The notes under the pieces: generated by a model
Databases searched by the model: none
Seen by the model: only the letters and a program-made list of their open reading frames with translations
Told to the model about the DNA's origin: nothing
Shown: one piece after another, positions 34,597 through 42,587 of the stretch
Position numbering within the stretch: the first letter of the stretch is position 1
Layout of the letters: every line of letters starts with the position of its first letter
NCBI RefSeq assembly: GCF_007990525.1
Contig: NZ_AP019823.1
Span: 1,240,001-1,304,000, forward strand
Source of the DNA: Leptotrichia hofstadii
Lineage (GTDB): Bacteria > Fusobacteriota > Fusobacteriia > Fusobacteriales > Leptotrichiaceae
Direction of reading: 5' to 3'
Length of the DNA stretch: 64,000 nucleotides
Program-made: the position numbers and the translations under genes

Positions 34597-35481
34597 ATGG
34601 AGAATAATATACAAATATTTGAAGGTAAAAAAATTAGGTCTGTTTGGGATAATGAAAAAGAAGAATGGTATTTTTCTGTTGTCGATGTTGTAGGAGCATT
34701 AACGGATAGTGTAAATGCCAGAGATTATTGGTATAAAATGAAAAAAAGGATGACAGATGAGGAAAAAAGTGAATTGTCGACAATTTGTCGACAGTTGAAG
34801 TTAAAAGCACCTGATGGAAAAATGAGATTAACAGATGTTGCTGATATACAAGGAATTTTCCGTGTTATTCAATCAATTCCGTCTCCTAAGGCAGAACCAT
34901 TTAAAATGTGGTTGGCACAAGTGGGAAAAGACAGAATAGATGAAATTACAGATCCAGAACTAACTATTGACAGGGCATTGGAAACATATTTGAAAAAAGG
35001 ATATTCAAAAGAATGGATAAATCAGAGATTACAAGCGATTCAAGTTAGAAAGGAATTGACAGATGCTTGGCAAGAGCATGGAGTAAAAAAGGGAATAGAA
35101 TATGCAATTCTTACAGATGAAATTTCAAAGGCATGGTCTGGGATGGCAACTAGAGAATATAAAGATTTAAAAGGATTAAAAAAAGAGAATTTAAGGGATA
35201 ATATGTCAACTTTAGAACTTGTACTTAATATGCTTGCAGAAGCTACAACAACAGAATTAACTAATATTCATAATCCAAATGGCTTGGAAGAAAATAAAAA
35301 AGTTGCAAAACGAGGTGGAACAATAGCAGGAAATACTAGAAAAGAGATTGAAGCAGATACTGGAAGATCTGTTATTACAACTAAAAATGCAGTAGATTTT
35401 TCTAAATTAATTGAAGATGTAGTAAAAGATATTCCTGATATAGTTAAAAATTGTAAAGATGAAGTAAAAAGCAAGGAGTGA
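34597..35481 (+). CDS. BRO-N domain antirepressor-like protein
   Basis: 294 aa. Residues ~1-115 are a Bro-N domain (IQIFEGKKIRSVWDNEKEEW, YFSVVDVVGALTDSVNARDY), the DNA-binding module of phage antirepressors. The C-terminal part (GVKKGIEYAILTDEISKAWS, YKDLKGLKKENLRDNMSTLE) matches the chromosomal DinD-like/Bro group. GGGGTGGG lies before ATG. No other phage genes are near, so it is either a domesticated antirepressor or a relic. It is 7 bases upstream of the TfoX-like gene, which suggests one transcript. Confidence 0.85.
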   Translation: MENNIQIFEGKKIRSVWDNEKEEWYFSVVDVVGALTDSVNARDYWYKMKKRMTDEEKSELSTICRQLKLKAPDGKMRLTDVADIQGIFRVIQSIPSPKAEPFKMWLAQVGKDRIDEITDPELTIDRALETYLKKGYSKEWINQRLQAIQVRKELTDAWQEHGVKKGIEYAILTDEISKAWSGMATREYKDLKGLKKENLRDNMSTLELVLNMLAEATTTELTNIHNPNGLEENKKVAKRGGTIAGNTRKEIEADTGRSVITTKNAVDFSKLIEDVVKDIPDIVKNCKDEVKSKE

Positions 35482-35488
35482 ATTAAAT

Positions 35489-35809
35489 ATGGCTTCAAGT
35501 AAAGAATATTTAAATTTTGTATTGGAACAGCTGTCGGAAGTGGAAAATATTAGATATAGAGCGATGATGGGGGAATATATTCTTTATTATAGGGAAAAAG
35601 TTATTGGTGGGATTTATGATGACAGGTTTCTTGTGAAGGCTGTAAAATCGGCGAAAGAACTTATGCCGAATGCTTTACATGAAATTCCTTATGAGGGGGC
35701 AAAGGAAATGTTGCTTGTTGATGATGTTGAAAATAAAGAGTTTTTGAAGAATTTATTTGAAGCAATGTATGATGAACTTCCTGTTTTAAAGAGAAAAAAG
35801 AAACAATAG
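35489..35809 (+). CDS. TfoX N-terminal-domain protein
   Basis: 106 aa. [20 protein letters not shown] followed by [16 protein letters not shown] is the TfoX-N pattern (R-x-M-M/F-G-x-Y). Only the N-terminal domain is present; the C-terminal helix-hairpin domain of classical TfoX/Sxy is missing, as in many stand-alone members. It lies 7 bases after the BRO gene and 23 bases before nfo. A role in competence cannot be inferred from this domain alone. Confidence 0.88.
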   Translation: MASSKEYLNFVLEQLSEVENIRYRAMMGEYILYYREKVIGGIYDDRFLVKAVKSAKELMPNALHEIPYEGAKEMLLVDDVENKEFLKNLFEAMYDELPVLKRKKKQ

Positions 35810-35832
35810 AAATAAAGAAAGGTAAAAAAGAA

Positions 35833-36756
35833 ATGTCGAAAAAAGAAATTTTTAAAATTGGATCACATGTGGGAATGAGTGGGAAAGATATGCTTTTGGG
35901 ATCGGTTAAGGAAGCGGTTTCTTATGGATCGAATACTTTTATGATTTATACTGGAGCACCGCAGAATACACGGAGAAAGCCGATTGATGAGCTGAATATT
36001 GAGGCTGGGCTTAAACTTATGAAAGAAAATCATATTGATATTGATGATATTGTTGTGCATGCTCCTTATATAATTAATCTTGGGAATGCGGTAAAGCCTG
36101 AAACTTTTGAGATTGCAGTGCAGTTTTTGAGAACGGAGATTGAAAGGACAGATGCCATTGGGGCGAAAAGAATTGTTCTTCATCCAGGTGCTCACGTTGG
36201 AGAAGGTGAAGAAGTTGGGATTAATAAGATTATTGAAGGACTGAATGAAGTTTTGACAAAAGATCAGAAAACGACTGTGGCACTTGAAACGATGGCTGGA
36301 AAAGGTACAGAATGCGGAAGAAGTTTTGAAGAAATTGCAAAAATTATTGATGGTGTGAAATTGAAGGATAAACTGACAGTATGTTTTGACACTTGCCACG
36401 TTCACGACGCTGGATATGATATTGTAAACGATTTTGAAGGAGTTATTGAACAGTTTGACAAAATTGTAGGAATTGACAGAATATCAGTAATTCACTTGAA
36501 TGATAGTAAGAATGTGTGTGGCGCACATAAAGATAGGCACGAAAATATAGGGTTTGGAAACATTGGCTTTGAAGTGTTAAATAAAATTGCACATTTTGAA
36601 AAATTTTCTCATTTGCCAAAAATTCTAGAAACGCCTTATGTGGCTTTGAGCGATGATAAAAAGGCTAAGAAAGTTCCGCCGTATAAATTTGAGATTGAGA
36701 TGTTGCGAGCTGGGAAGTTTGATGAAGATGTGCTGGAGAAAATAAAAAATCAGTAA
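35833..36756 (+). CDS. nfo: Endonuclease IV
   Basis: 307 aa. The AP-endonuclease-2 signatures are present: [38 protein letters not shown] and [20 protein letters not shown], supplying the zinc-binding His/Asp/Glu residues. Nfo cleaves 5' of abasic sites in base excision repair. AGAAAGGTAAAAAAGAA precedes ATG. It follows the BRO and TfoX-N genes closely, so it may be expressed with them under DNA damage; that is an inference from spacing. Confidence 0.96.
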   Translation: MSKKEIFKIGSHVGMSGKDMLLGSVKEAVSYGSNTFMIYTGAPQNTRRKPIDELNIEAGLKLMKENHIDIDDIVVHAPYIINLGNAVKPETFEIAVQFLRTEIERTDAIGAKRIVLHPGAHVGEGEEVGINKIIEGLNEVLTKDQKTTVALETMAGKGTECGRSFEEIAKIIDGVKLKDKLTVCFDTCHVHDAGYDIVNDFEGVIEQFDKIVGIDRISVIHLNDSKNVCGAHKDRHENIGFGNIGFEVLNKIAHFEKFSHLPKILETPYVALSDDKKAKKVPPYKFEIEMLRAGKFDEDVLEKIKNQ

Positions 36757-36955
36757 AATCTTTTTTAGATAGTTGTGTAGGCAAAATTTTTAAAAATCAA
36801 GCAGGAATAGAATTTACGGTAGCAAGGAATTAAGACTTTCACTAGAAAATGTAAAATAAAGTAAGAAAATTAAATGTAAAAAATGCTCTGTTTATTAGAA
36901 TTTTTATACCTTTGGAAATAACTATACGATAAAAAATAAGGAGATTTGTGGAACA

Positions 36956-37486
36956 TTGAAAAAATTACAAGAAGATTTTTTTAAAAAATTAAATAGTATA
37001 ATAAAAGATATGGCATATCAACTAGAATATGGAATATCAGATGAATGGGAAAAAATGTACTTTCGTGCAGATATGGATGATAATTTTGGTGGAAAAGTAA
37101 ATTTTTACTTTAATACGACTGAAAACAAAGAATATAAGTGTTGTACAGAGATTCCTAAAATGTATAATGTACCCGAAAAAGAATATTATGAATATTTTGG
37201 AAAGGTGTATGAATCATTAATATTCTTGAAAGAGTTATTTTTAGAATATAAACGGACAACTTGGAAGGCGATAACTATAATTGTAGATAAAAAAATGACA
37301 ATAAAAACAGATTATGATTATACGGATTGGTTAAGCAGCCCTTATGATTCAGATTTATTGCTAGAATATTTTTTTAAGTATAAATATTTGGGGGAAATGC
37401 CTAAAACTGAAAATCAGGAAAAGTTATTTAAAGAAATTGAAAAATATCAGAAACGAGTAGTTACATGCGTTTCGAATAAAAAATAG
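36956..37486 (+). CDS. YezG/DUF600-like immunity-type protein
   Basis: 176 aa from TTG 36956, 12 bases after AAGGAG; no ATG is available nearby. Pattern MAYQLEYGISDEWEKMYFRA, then KVNFYFNTTENKEYKC, the helix YEYFGKVYESLIFLKELFLE and TDYDYTDWLSSPYDSDLLLE recall the YezG/DUF600 group, whose members neutralise LXG-type polymorphic toxins. No toxin gene is adjacent, so it may be an orphan immunity gene. Family call is from the overall pattern only. Stand-alone between nfo and a nitroreductase gene. Confidence 0.55.
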   Translation: MKKLQEDFFKKLNSIIKDMAYQLEYGISDEWEKMYFRADMDDNFGGKVNFYFNTTENKEYKCCTEIPKMYNVPEKEYYEYFGKVYESLIFLKELFLEYKRTTWKAITIIVDKKMTIKTDYDYTDWLSSPYDSDLLLEYFFKYKYLGEMPKTENQEKLFKEIEKYQKRVVTCVSNKK

Positions 37487-37541
37487 TATATTTAATAAAG
37501 CAAGATGAAACTACAAAAAATAATAGAAAGAAGTGATAAAA

Positions 37542-38216
37542 ATGACAAAAAATGAAGAATTAACAAAAAAGGAAATGCTTGAAATATTTAACAGAAGATA
37601 TGCGTGCAAAAAATATGATAAGGCAAAAGTTGTTTCAGATGAAGATTTTATGGCAATTATTGAGGCAGGGAGACTTTCTCCTAGTTCTTTTGGGCTTGAG
37701 CCTTGGAAATTTATTCTTGTGAAAAATAAGGAAATGCTAAATGACATGAGAGAGTTTGCTTGGGGGGCGATTAATAGCTTGAATGGGGCGAGCCATATTG
37801 TTATGGTGCTAGCTAGAAAAGGTGTTACTGGTGATAGCGAGTATTTTGATAGAATTGGGAAGGAAATAAAAAATATTTCTGATGAAAATTTGAAGATCAG
37901 AAAAGAATTCTTTACAAAATTTCAAAAAGAGCATTTTAAGTTGCTGGAAAGTGAAAGAGCATTATTTGACTGGGCTTCAAAACAGACTTACATTGCAATG
38001 GTAAATATGATGAATATGGCTGCGGCTCTTGGGATTGACAGCTGTGCGATTGAAGGGTTTAATAAAGAAATTGCTGAAAAATACTTCTCTGAAAAAGGTG
38101 TCTTTGATTTGAAGGAATATGGAATTTCATATTTTGTAAGTTTTGGGTATAGAGATGAAGATATTACTCCAAAAACTAGAAGAGAACTTTCGGAAGTTTA
38201 TGAGGTTGTTGAGTAG
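37542..38216 (+). CDS. NAD(P)H-dependent nitroreductase
   Basis: 224 aa from ATG 37542 after AGAAAGAAGTG; the in-frame GTG 37533 overlaps the ribosome site. FNRRYACKKYDKAKVV and AGRLSPSSFGLEPWKFILV are the FMN-binding N-terminal blocks of NfsB-like nitroreductases; QTYIAMVNMMNMAAALGIDS and the SYFVSFGYRDED C-terminus complete the fold. The enzyme would reduce nitro compounds or quinones with FMN. A decayed copy of its C-terminus lies at 38941-39076. Confidence 0.93.
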   Translation: MTKNEELTKKEMLEIFNRRYACKKYDKAKVVSDEDFMAIIEAGRLSPSSFGLEPWKFILVKNKEMLNDMREFAWGAINSLNGASHIVMVLARKGVTGDSEYFDRIGKEIKNISDENLKIRKEFFTKFQKEHFKLLESERALFDWASKQTYIAMVNMMNMAAALGIDSCAIEGFNKEIAEKYFSEKGVFDLKEYGISYFVSFGYRDEDITPKTRRELSEVYEVVE

Positions 38217-38276
38217 TTTTCGAATGCTTAAATTTTAAATATACCAAAATTAATTTATTGCAGAAAGAGGATTTTT

Positions 38277-38936
38277 ATGAAAAAAATTTTTTTAATTATG
38301 TCTTTAGTAATGGCATTCTCATGTGGAAATAAAAATAAAAATAACATAGACAAGAATAAAAAAATTAAAAAAAATATAACTAATACTGAGCAAGTGAAAC
38401 AAAATCAACAAGAGGAAAAAACTGATTTTGATAAACTTAGTAAAAAAGAACAAGAAGAATATTTACAAAAACTGGAAAAGATAGAAGCAAAATATGAAAA
38501 GGAATTAATGGAATTAAAAATACCAGAGTTCAATAAGTCCCAAACTAATGATTCTAAGCAACTGACTGAAGAAGAGGTAAAGGAAATAAAGGATGTATTA
38601 CGTAAAAAATTTAAGAGAATAGGGTTGACAGCGGCAACAAAAGATGGCAGATTTTACATAATAGAAGTTATTAAAGATGGAAAAAACAAAGAAGAGACTG
38701 CAAAGGAAGTTGCTCTTGAGAGACCTGATATTATTGATACTATTGGTGAATGGTGTAAAAATAAAGGAATGGAATTTAAAGTTGTTTTTGTTGAATTCTA
38801 TGATAAAGTTCAAAATAAAAAGATTAGTCAGTCTGCATACCATTCTCACCTTTTGGAAATTCAGTATGAAGATAAAGAATATAAAGATGCACTGAGAGAA
38901 GGCTTTTCTAAATATAAGAGGGCTACAAAATTTTAA
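38277..38936 (+). CDS. Lipoprotein of unknown function
   Basis: 219 aa. MKKIFLIMSLVMAFSCGNKN has a lipobox AFSC with Cys16. Residues 17-95 are Lys/Asn/Glu-rich with coiled-coil character (KKEQEEYLQKLEKIEAKYEK). The C-terminal ~110 residues look folded: VLRKKFKRIGLTAATKDGRF, then EVIKDGKNKEETAKEVALER and WCKNKGMEFKVVFVEFYD. I do not recognise the domain. AGAAAGAGG precedes ATG. It lies between the nitroreductase gene and its pseudogene fragment, so its insertion may have accompanied the duplication. Confidence 0.8.
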   Translation: MKKIFLIMSLVMAFSCGNKNKNNIDKNKKIKKNITNTEQVKQNQQEEKTDFDKLSKKEQEEYLQKLEKIEAKYEKELMELKIPEFNKSQTNDSKQLTEEEVKEIKDVLRKKFKRIGLTAATKDGRFYIIEVIKDGKNKEETAKEVALERPDIIDTIGEWCKNKGMEFKVVFVEFYDKVQNKKISQSAYHSHLLEIQYEDKEYKDALREGFSKYKRATKF

Positions 38937-38940
38937 AATA

Positions 38941-39076
38941 GAAAATATTTTTATAAAAAAGGTGTATATTTAAAGAAATATGGAGTTTCTGTAGTAGTAA
39001 GTTTTGGGTATAGGAATGAAGAGTGCCAAAAAAAGTAAGAAAATCACTTTAAGAGTTTTTGGAAATAATTGAGTAA
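38941..39076 (+). pseudogene. Decayed C-terminal fragment of a nitroreductase
   Basis: Translation gives KGVYLKKYGVSVVVSFGYRN, matching KGVFDLKEYGISYFVSFGYR of the intact gene at 37542-38216. After a shift the remainder reads PKKVRKSL-stop-EFLEIIE-stop, matching PKTRRELSEVYEVVE. There are a frameshift, an internal stop and no 5' part, so it is a remnant of a partial duplication. Confidence 0.75.
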
Positions 39077-39136
39077 AGAGTTTTACTTCTTGTTACAAGA
39101 TAAAAAAGTAAAAAGTCGAGAAATAAAATAAAGATA

Positions 39137-39230
39137 AAAACACAGTTCTGGTTGGTAGTCCAGACGCAGTAATGTAAGTAACCTGCCTCCTTAGGTTGTC
39201 CATTCTTTATTATAAATTTTTTAAGGAGGC
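39137..39230 (+). promoter_or_regulatory. yjdF-motif riboswitch
   Basis: Directly precedes a yjdF gene. It contains the stem TCTGG-TTGGTAGT-CCAGA (39147-39164), then ACGCAGTAATGTAAGTAACC, and a 9-bp segment GCCTCCTTA (39185-39193) that is perfectly complementary to the ribosome site TAAGGAGGC (39222-39230). The yjdF RNA class is known to sense azaaromatic compounds and to control translation of yjdF. Here ligand binding could free or mask the ribosome site through that 9-bp stem; direction is inferred. Confidence 0.82.
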
Positions 39231-39237
39231 TGAAATT

Positions 39238-39654
39238 ATGAGAAAGATTTCAGGAAAATTGACAGTTTTTTTTGAAAATCCTTTTTGGGTAGGAATTTTT
39301 GAAAATTTTGAAAATGGTAATTTATCAGTTTGTAAAGTAACTTTTGGTTCAGAACCTAAAGAATATGAGATTTATGATTTTATATTAAAAAAGTTTTATA
39401 ATCTTCGATTTAGTAATGAAATGAAGTCAAATTTTAATGAGAAAGCCAAAAATCCAAAACGTAGACAAAGAGAAATAAAAAAAGAGCTTCAAAGTAAAAA
39501 AATTTTGAAAAAATCGGAAGAAATTTTAAAATTACAATACGAAGAGAATAAAAAGGAACGAAAAGTTAAAACAAAACAAGAAAAGGAAGCTGAAAAACAG
39601 AGAAAATTTTTATCGAAACAAAAGAAAAAGAAACAAAAACATAAAGGAAAATAA
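39238..39654 (+). CDS. yjdF: YjdF family protein (DUF2992)
   Basis: 138 aa from ATG 39238; an in-frame start at 39196 lies inside the riboswitch. KISGKLTVFFENPFWVGIFE and CKVTFGSEPKEYEIYDFIL are the conserved DUF2992 core, followed by NPKRRQREIKKEL. The C-terminal ~60 residues are highly basic and coiled-coil-like, ending KKKKQKHKGK, which suggests nucleic-acid binding. Function unknown; the riboswitch implies response to aromatic heterocycles. Downstream genes at 39696 and 39869 may share its mRNA. Confidence 0.93.
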   Translation: MRKISGKLTVFFENPFWVGIFENFENGNLSVCKVTFGSEPKEYEIYDFILKKFYNLRFSNEMKSNFNEKAKNPKRRQREIKKELQSKKILKKSEEILKLQYEENKKERKVKTKQEKEAEKQRKFLSKQKKKKQKHKGK

Positions 39655-39695
39655 AAAGTTTTTATTTGATAATCAAAAAACATCAGGAGGGAAAA

Positions 39696-39869
39696 GTGGA
39701 TTTAAAAAAGGAAAATTTAAAAGATTTTATATTGACATTAAATCAAAAAGACATTAATGATTTGATGGCAAAATCTGAAAAAGAAGAAGATAAAATTTTT
39801 TATAATAAGTTATTTAATTTAATTTTAGAAACAAAGCAGAATGAATTAATAAAAAAAGGTGTATTTTAA
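39696..39869 (+). CDS. Small protein preceding a zeta-toxin-like kinase
   Basis: 57 aa from GTG 39696, spaced 6 bases from AGGAGGG; upstream in-frame starts lack a ribosome site. Sequence is helical and charged: LKKENLKDFILTLNQKDIND ... YNKLFNLILETKQNELIKKG. Its stop overlaps the next start by one base (TAATG). Size and position fit the antitoxin of a zeta-like pair, though no epsilon homology is apparent. It begins 41 bases after yjdF. Confidence 0.65.
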   Translation: MDLKKENLKDFILTLNQKDINDLMAKSEKEEDKIFYNKLFNLILETKQNELIKKGVF

Positions 39870-40459
39870 TGAAAAAAGTTTTATATATTTTTGCAGGAGT
39901 AAACGGAGCAGGGAAGTCAACTTTATATAATTCCGAAAATTTAGATAATGAGATAAAGTACAGTACGAGAATTAATACAGATGAAATTGTTAGAAAAATC
40001 GGAGATTGGAAGAATAATTCCGATCAAATAAAAGCAGCGAAAATAGCAATAAATTTGAGAAATGACTGCCTGCAGAATGGAAAATCGTTTAATGAAGAAA
40101 CAACTCTAACTGGAAAAACGATTTTAAAAACTATTGATAAAGCAAAAGAACTAGGTTATGAATTACAGCTGTTCTATATTGGTGTAAATAATCCTGAAAT
40201 AGCAAAAGAAAGAATAAGAAATAGAGTAGAAAAAGGCGGCCATAATATAGCCGATGAAATAGTTGAAAAAAGATATTACGAATCTTTAAAAAATTTAAAA
40301 CATGTAATTACAAAGTTTGATGAAGTTTACCTATACGATAATTCTATAAAATATAAACATATTTTTTCATTTATAAATAATAAAATTTTATATAAAGAAA
40401 AAAATGTAAATTGGTCTAAAGACGCTATAGAAATAATTGAAAATAAAAAAATGAAGTAA
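39869..40459 (+). CDS. Zeta-toxin-like P-loop kinase
   Basis: 196 aa. Walker A FAGVNGAGKSTLYNSE at ~7-22; the NTDEIVRKIGDW segment and SFNEETTLTGKTILK match the zeta-toxin pattern in which Asp binds the substrate sugar nucleotide; RIRNRVEKGGHNIADEIVEK is the lid with Arg residues. Zeta toxins phosphorylate UDP-N-acetylglucosamine and so block peptidoglycan synthesis; other members are harmless kinases. It forms a coupled pair with the 57-aa gene. Whether it is toxic is not shown by sequence. Confidence 0.8.
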   Translation: MKKVLYIFAGVNGAGKSTLYNSENLDNEIKYSTRINTDEIVRKIGDWKNNSDQIKAAKIAINLRNDCLQNGKSFNEETTLTGKTILKTIDKAKELGYELQLFYIGVNNPEIAKERIRNRVEKGGHNIADEIVEKRYYESLKNLKHVITKFDEVYLYDNSIKYKHIFSFINNKILYKEKNVNWSKDAIEIIENKKMK

Positions 40460-40505
40460 AAAGGTAAATAAATTAAATTTATTGTAATATCATAAAATCA
40501 AATTG

Positions 40506-40534
40506 TTGCACAATACTTTATTTTATTATATAAT
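40506..40534 (+). promoter_or_regulatory. Promoter of gltX
   Basis: TTGCAC (40506-40511), 17 bases, perfect TATAAT (40529-40534), 41 bases before the start codon. Confidence 0.8.
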
Positions 40535-40575
40535 ATACAAAGAATAACAAAATAGATAGGAGAAAAAAGAAAAAA

Positions 40576-42090
40576 ATGTCAAATAGTGATAATAAAAGAG
40601 TAAGAGTTAGAATAGCGCCATCTCCAACTGGAGATCCGCACGTAGGAACTGCCTACATTGGATTATTTAATTATGCGTTTGCAAAACATAATGGCGGAGA
40701 TTTTATTTTAAGAATAGAAGATACGGATAGAACAAGATTCTCAGAAGATTCAGAACAGCAAATTTTTGATGCGATGAAATGGCTTGGGTTAAATTATGAT
40801 GAAGGTCCAGATGTTGGGGGAGAAGCAGGGCCTTATAGACAGTCGGAAAGATTTTCGATTTATAAGGATTATGCTGAACAATTGGTGGAAAAAGGAGAAG
40901 CGTACTACTGTTTTTGTACTGCTGAAAGATTGCAGAAATTAAGAGAAAGACAGGCGGCTATGAAACAGGCACCAGGATACGACGGGCATTGCAGAAACTT
41001 GTCAAAAGAAGAAGTGGAAGCAAAATTAGCGGCTGGAGAGCCTTATGTTATCAGATTGAAAATGCCTTACGAAGGTGAAACTGTTGTAAATGATGGATTA
41101 AGAGGAGAAATTAGATTTGAAAATAGTAAAATTGACGATCAGGTACTGCTAAAATCTGATGGATTCCCAACTTATCATTTGGCAAATATTGTTGATGATC
41201 ATTTGATGGCGATAACTCACGTTATAAGAGCGGAAGAGTGGATTTCTTCTACGCCTAAGCATATTCAATTATACAAAGCATTTGGATGGGATGAGCCAAA
41301 ATGGTATCACATGCCACTTTTGAGAAATGCTGACAAAACTAAAATTTCAAAAAGAAAAAATCCAGTTTCATTGAACTATTACAAAGAAGAAGGTTACTTA
41401 AAAGAAGGATTACTAAACTTCCTTGCACTTATGGGATGGAGCTTTGGAGAAAACAAGGAAATTTTTACTATTGATGAAATGATACAAAATTTCTCATTTG
41501 ATAAAATTTCTCTTGGAGGGCCTGTATTTGACTTAGTTAAATTAGGATGGGTAAACAATCATCACATGAGATTAAAGGATTTGGATGAATTGACAAAATT
41601 GGCTATTCCGTATTTTGTGCAAGCTGGTTACTATGAAAATGAAAACTTGTCAGATGAAGAATTTTCAAAATTAAAAAGAATTGTGGAAATTACAAGGGAA
41701 GGTTCACAAACATTAAAGGAATTGCCAGTAAATGCTTCAATTTACTTTGAAGATGAATTTGAATTGCCAGTAATTGAAGAAGGAATGAATAAAAAAGAAA
41801 GAAAATCAATCGAAAAACTGACTTCTTCACTTGAAACAGAAACTGGTAAAAAATCTATCCAGATGTTTATTGAAAAAATCAATAAATTAAATGAAGAAAT
41901 TTCAGAAGACGAAGCGAAACAAATCCTGCACGAACTGCAAGATGAAATTGGAGAAGGTCCAGCAGCAGTATTAATGCCACTTAGGGCAGTTATTACAGGA
42001 AAAGCCAGAGGAGCGGATTTATACACGGTAATTGCAGTTATCGGAAAAGAAAGAACGTTGGCTAGGATAAATAATATTTTGAATAGATAA
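40576..42090 (+). CDS. gltX: Glutamate-tRNA ligase
   Basis: 504 aa. HIGH-type motif in [19 protein letters not shown] and KMSKS-type motif KISKRKNP; the bacterial-specific VRIAPSP start and RIEDTDR segment are present. The enzyme charges tRNA-Glu, and often tRNA-Gln in bacteria lacking GlnRS. The anticodon-binding C-terminal domain (~340-504) is helical and complete. Own promoter and terminator make it a single-gene unit. Confidence 0.97.
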   Translation: MSNSDNKRVRVRIAPSPTGDPHVGTAYIGLFNYAFAKHNGGDFILRIEDTDRTRFSEDSEQQIFDAMKWLGLNYDEGPDVGGEAGPYRQSERFSIYKDYAEQLVEKGEAYYCFCTAERLQKLRERQAAMKQAPGYDGHCRNLSKEEVEAKLAAGEPYVIRLKMPYEGETVVNDGLRGEIRFENSKIDDQVLLKSDGFPTYHLANIVDDHLMAITHVIRAEEWISSTPKHIQLYKAFGWDEPKWYHMPLLRNADKTKISKRKNPVSLNYYKEEGYLKEGLLNFLALMGWSFGENKEIFTIDEMIQNFSFDKISLGGPVFDLVKLGWVNNHHMRLKDLDELTKLAIPYFVQAGYYENENLSDEEFSKLKRIVEITREGSQTLKELPVNASIYFEDEFELPVIEEGMNKKERKSIEKLTSSLETETGKKSIQMFIEKINKLNEEISEDEAKQILHELQDEIGEGPAAVLMPLRAVITGKARGADLYTVIAVIGKERTLARINNILNR

Positions 42091-42096
42091 AATAAT

Positions 42097-42147
42097 AAAA
42101 AAGTGATACTTTTAGAAAAATTATTCTAAATATCACTTTTTATTTTT
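42097..42147 (+). terminator. Terminator of gltX
   Basis: AAAAAAGTGATA (42097-42108) pairs with TATCACTTTTT (42131-42141), with an inner TTTAGAA/TTCTAAA helix, followed by ATTTTTT. Confidence 0.88.
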
Positions 42148-42234
42148 TGTAATGTTGTAATGCGATTTCCTGTTTGAATAATAGAAATCAAAAATATAAT
42201 AATTAATTAATGTAGAATGTTGTGTATTTAATGT

Positions 42235-42336
42235 GTTAAAATAACTGTTATTGCGAAATAAAGGGAAATGGTAACAGAAATAAAAAGACTACTTCAGAAT
42301 TTCATTTCCATTTCCCAAAATAGCCTTTTTTTAAAT
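42235..42336 (+). repeat. Dispersed repeat R2, copy d (split hairpin)
   Basis: GTTAAAATAACTGTTATTGC (42236-42255) matches the R2 core, followed by GGGAAATGG (~42263-42271). Its complement CCATTTCCC lies at ~42308-42316, so the loop is some 36 bases instead of 8. It may act as terminator of the minus-strand asr unit, because T-rich sequence follows on that strand. Confidence 0.6.
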
Positions 42337-42375
42337 TTAATTTTTAATATCATGAATTATAATATTTTACAAATT

Positions 42376-42534
42376 TTATTCTTTAGTTTCATCATCATTA
42401 TCTTTATCCTGATGCTCTTCGTATTCGTCATATTCATCATACTCATTAACTTCACTGGGATCTTCACCATGATAATCTTTTTTGTTAAAATCTTTTTTAT
42501 ATTTTTTGTATTTATCCATCCAAGATGAAGACAT
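42376..42534 (-). CDS. Small acidic protein downstream of asrC
   Basis: 52 aa. On the minus strand AAGAAAGGGTG lies 7-8 bases before ATG 42534. Sequence: SSSWMDKYKKYKKDFNKKDY, then a very acidic tail HGEDPSEVNEYDEYDEYEEH and a final DKDNDDETKE. Basic-aromatic head and acidic tail give a polar, probably disordered protein. It starts 53 bases after the asrC stop on the same strand, with no terminator between, so it is probably the last gene of the sulfite reductase unit. No family recognised; function unknown. Confidence 0.7.
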   Translation of the reverse strand: MSSSWMDKYKKYKKDFNKKDYHGEDPSEVNEYDEYDEYEEHQDKDNDDETKE

Positions 42535-42587
42535 ACAAATCACCCTTTCTTGTATTTTTATTTTTTATTTAAAATTAATCTTAATAT

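Noticed and set aside
34597-35481. Prophage marker
   Set aside because: The BRO-type gene stands alone among housekeeping genes; one antirepressor-like gene is not evidence of a prophage.
42268-42528. 86-aa plus-strand hydrophobic ORF
   Set aside because: It is antisense to the small acidic gene; its Phe/Ile-rich sequence is the reverse of Asp/Glu/Lys codons and it lacks a ribosome site.
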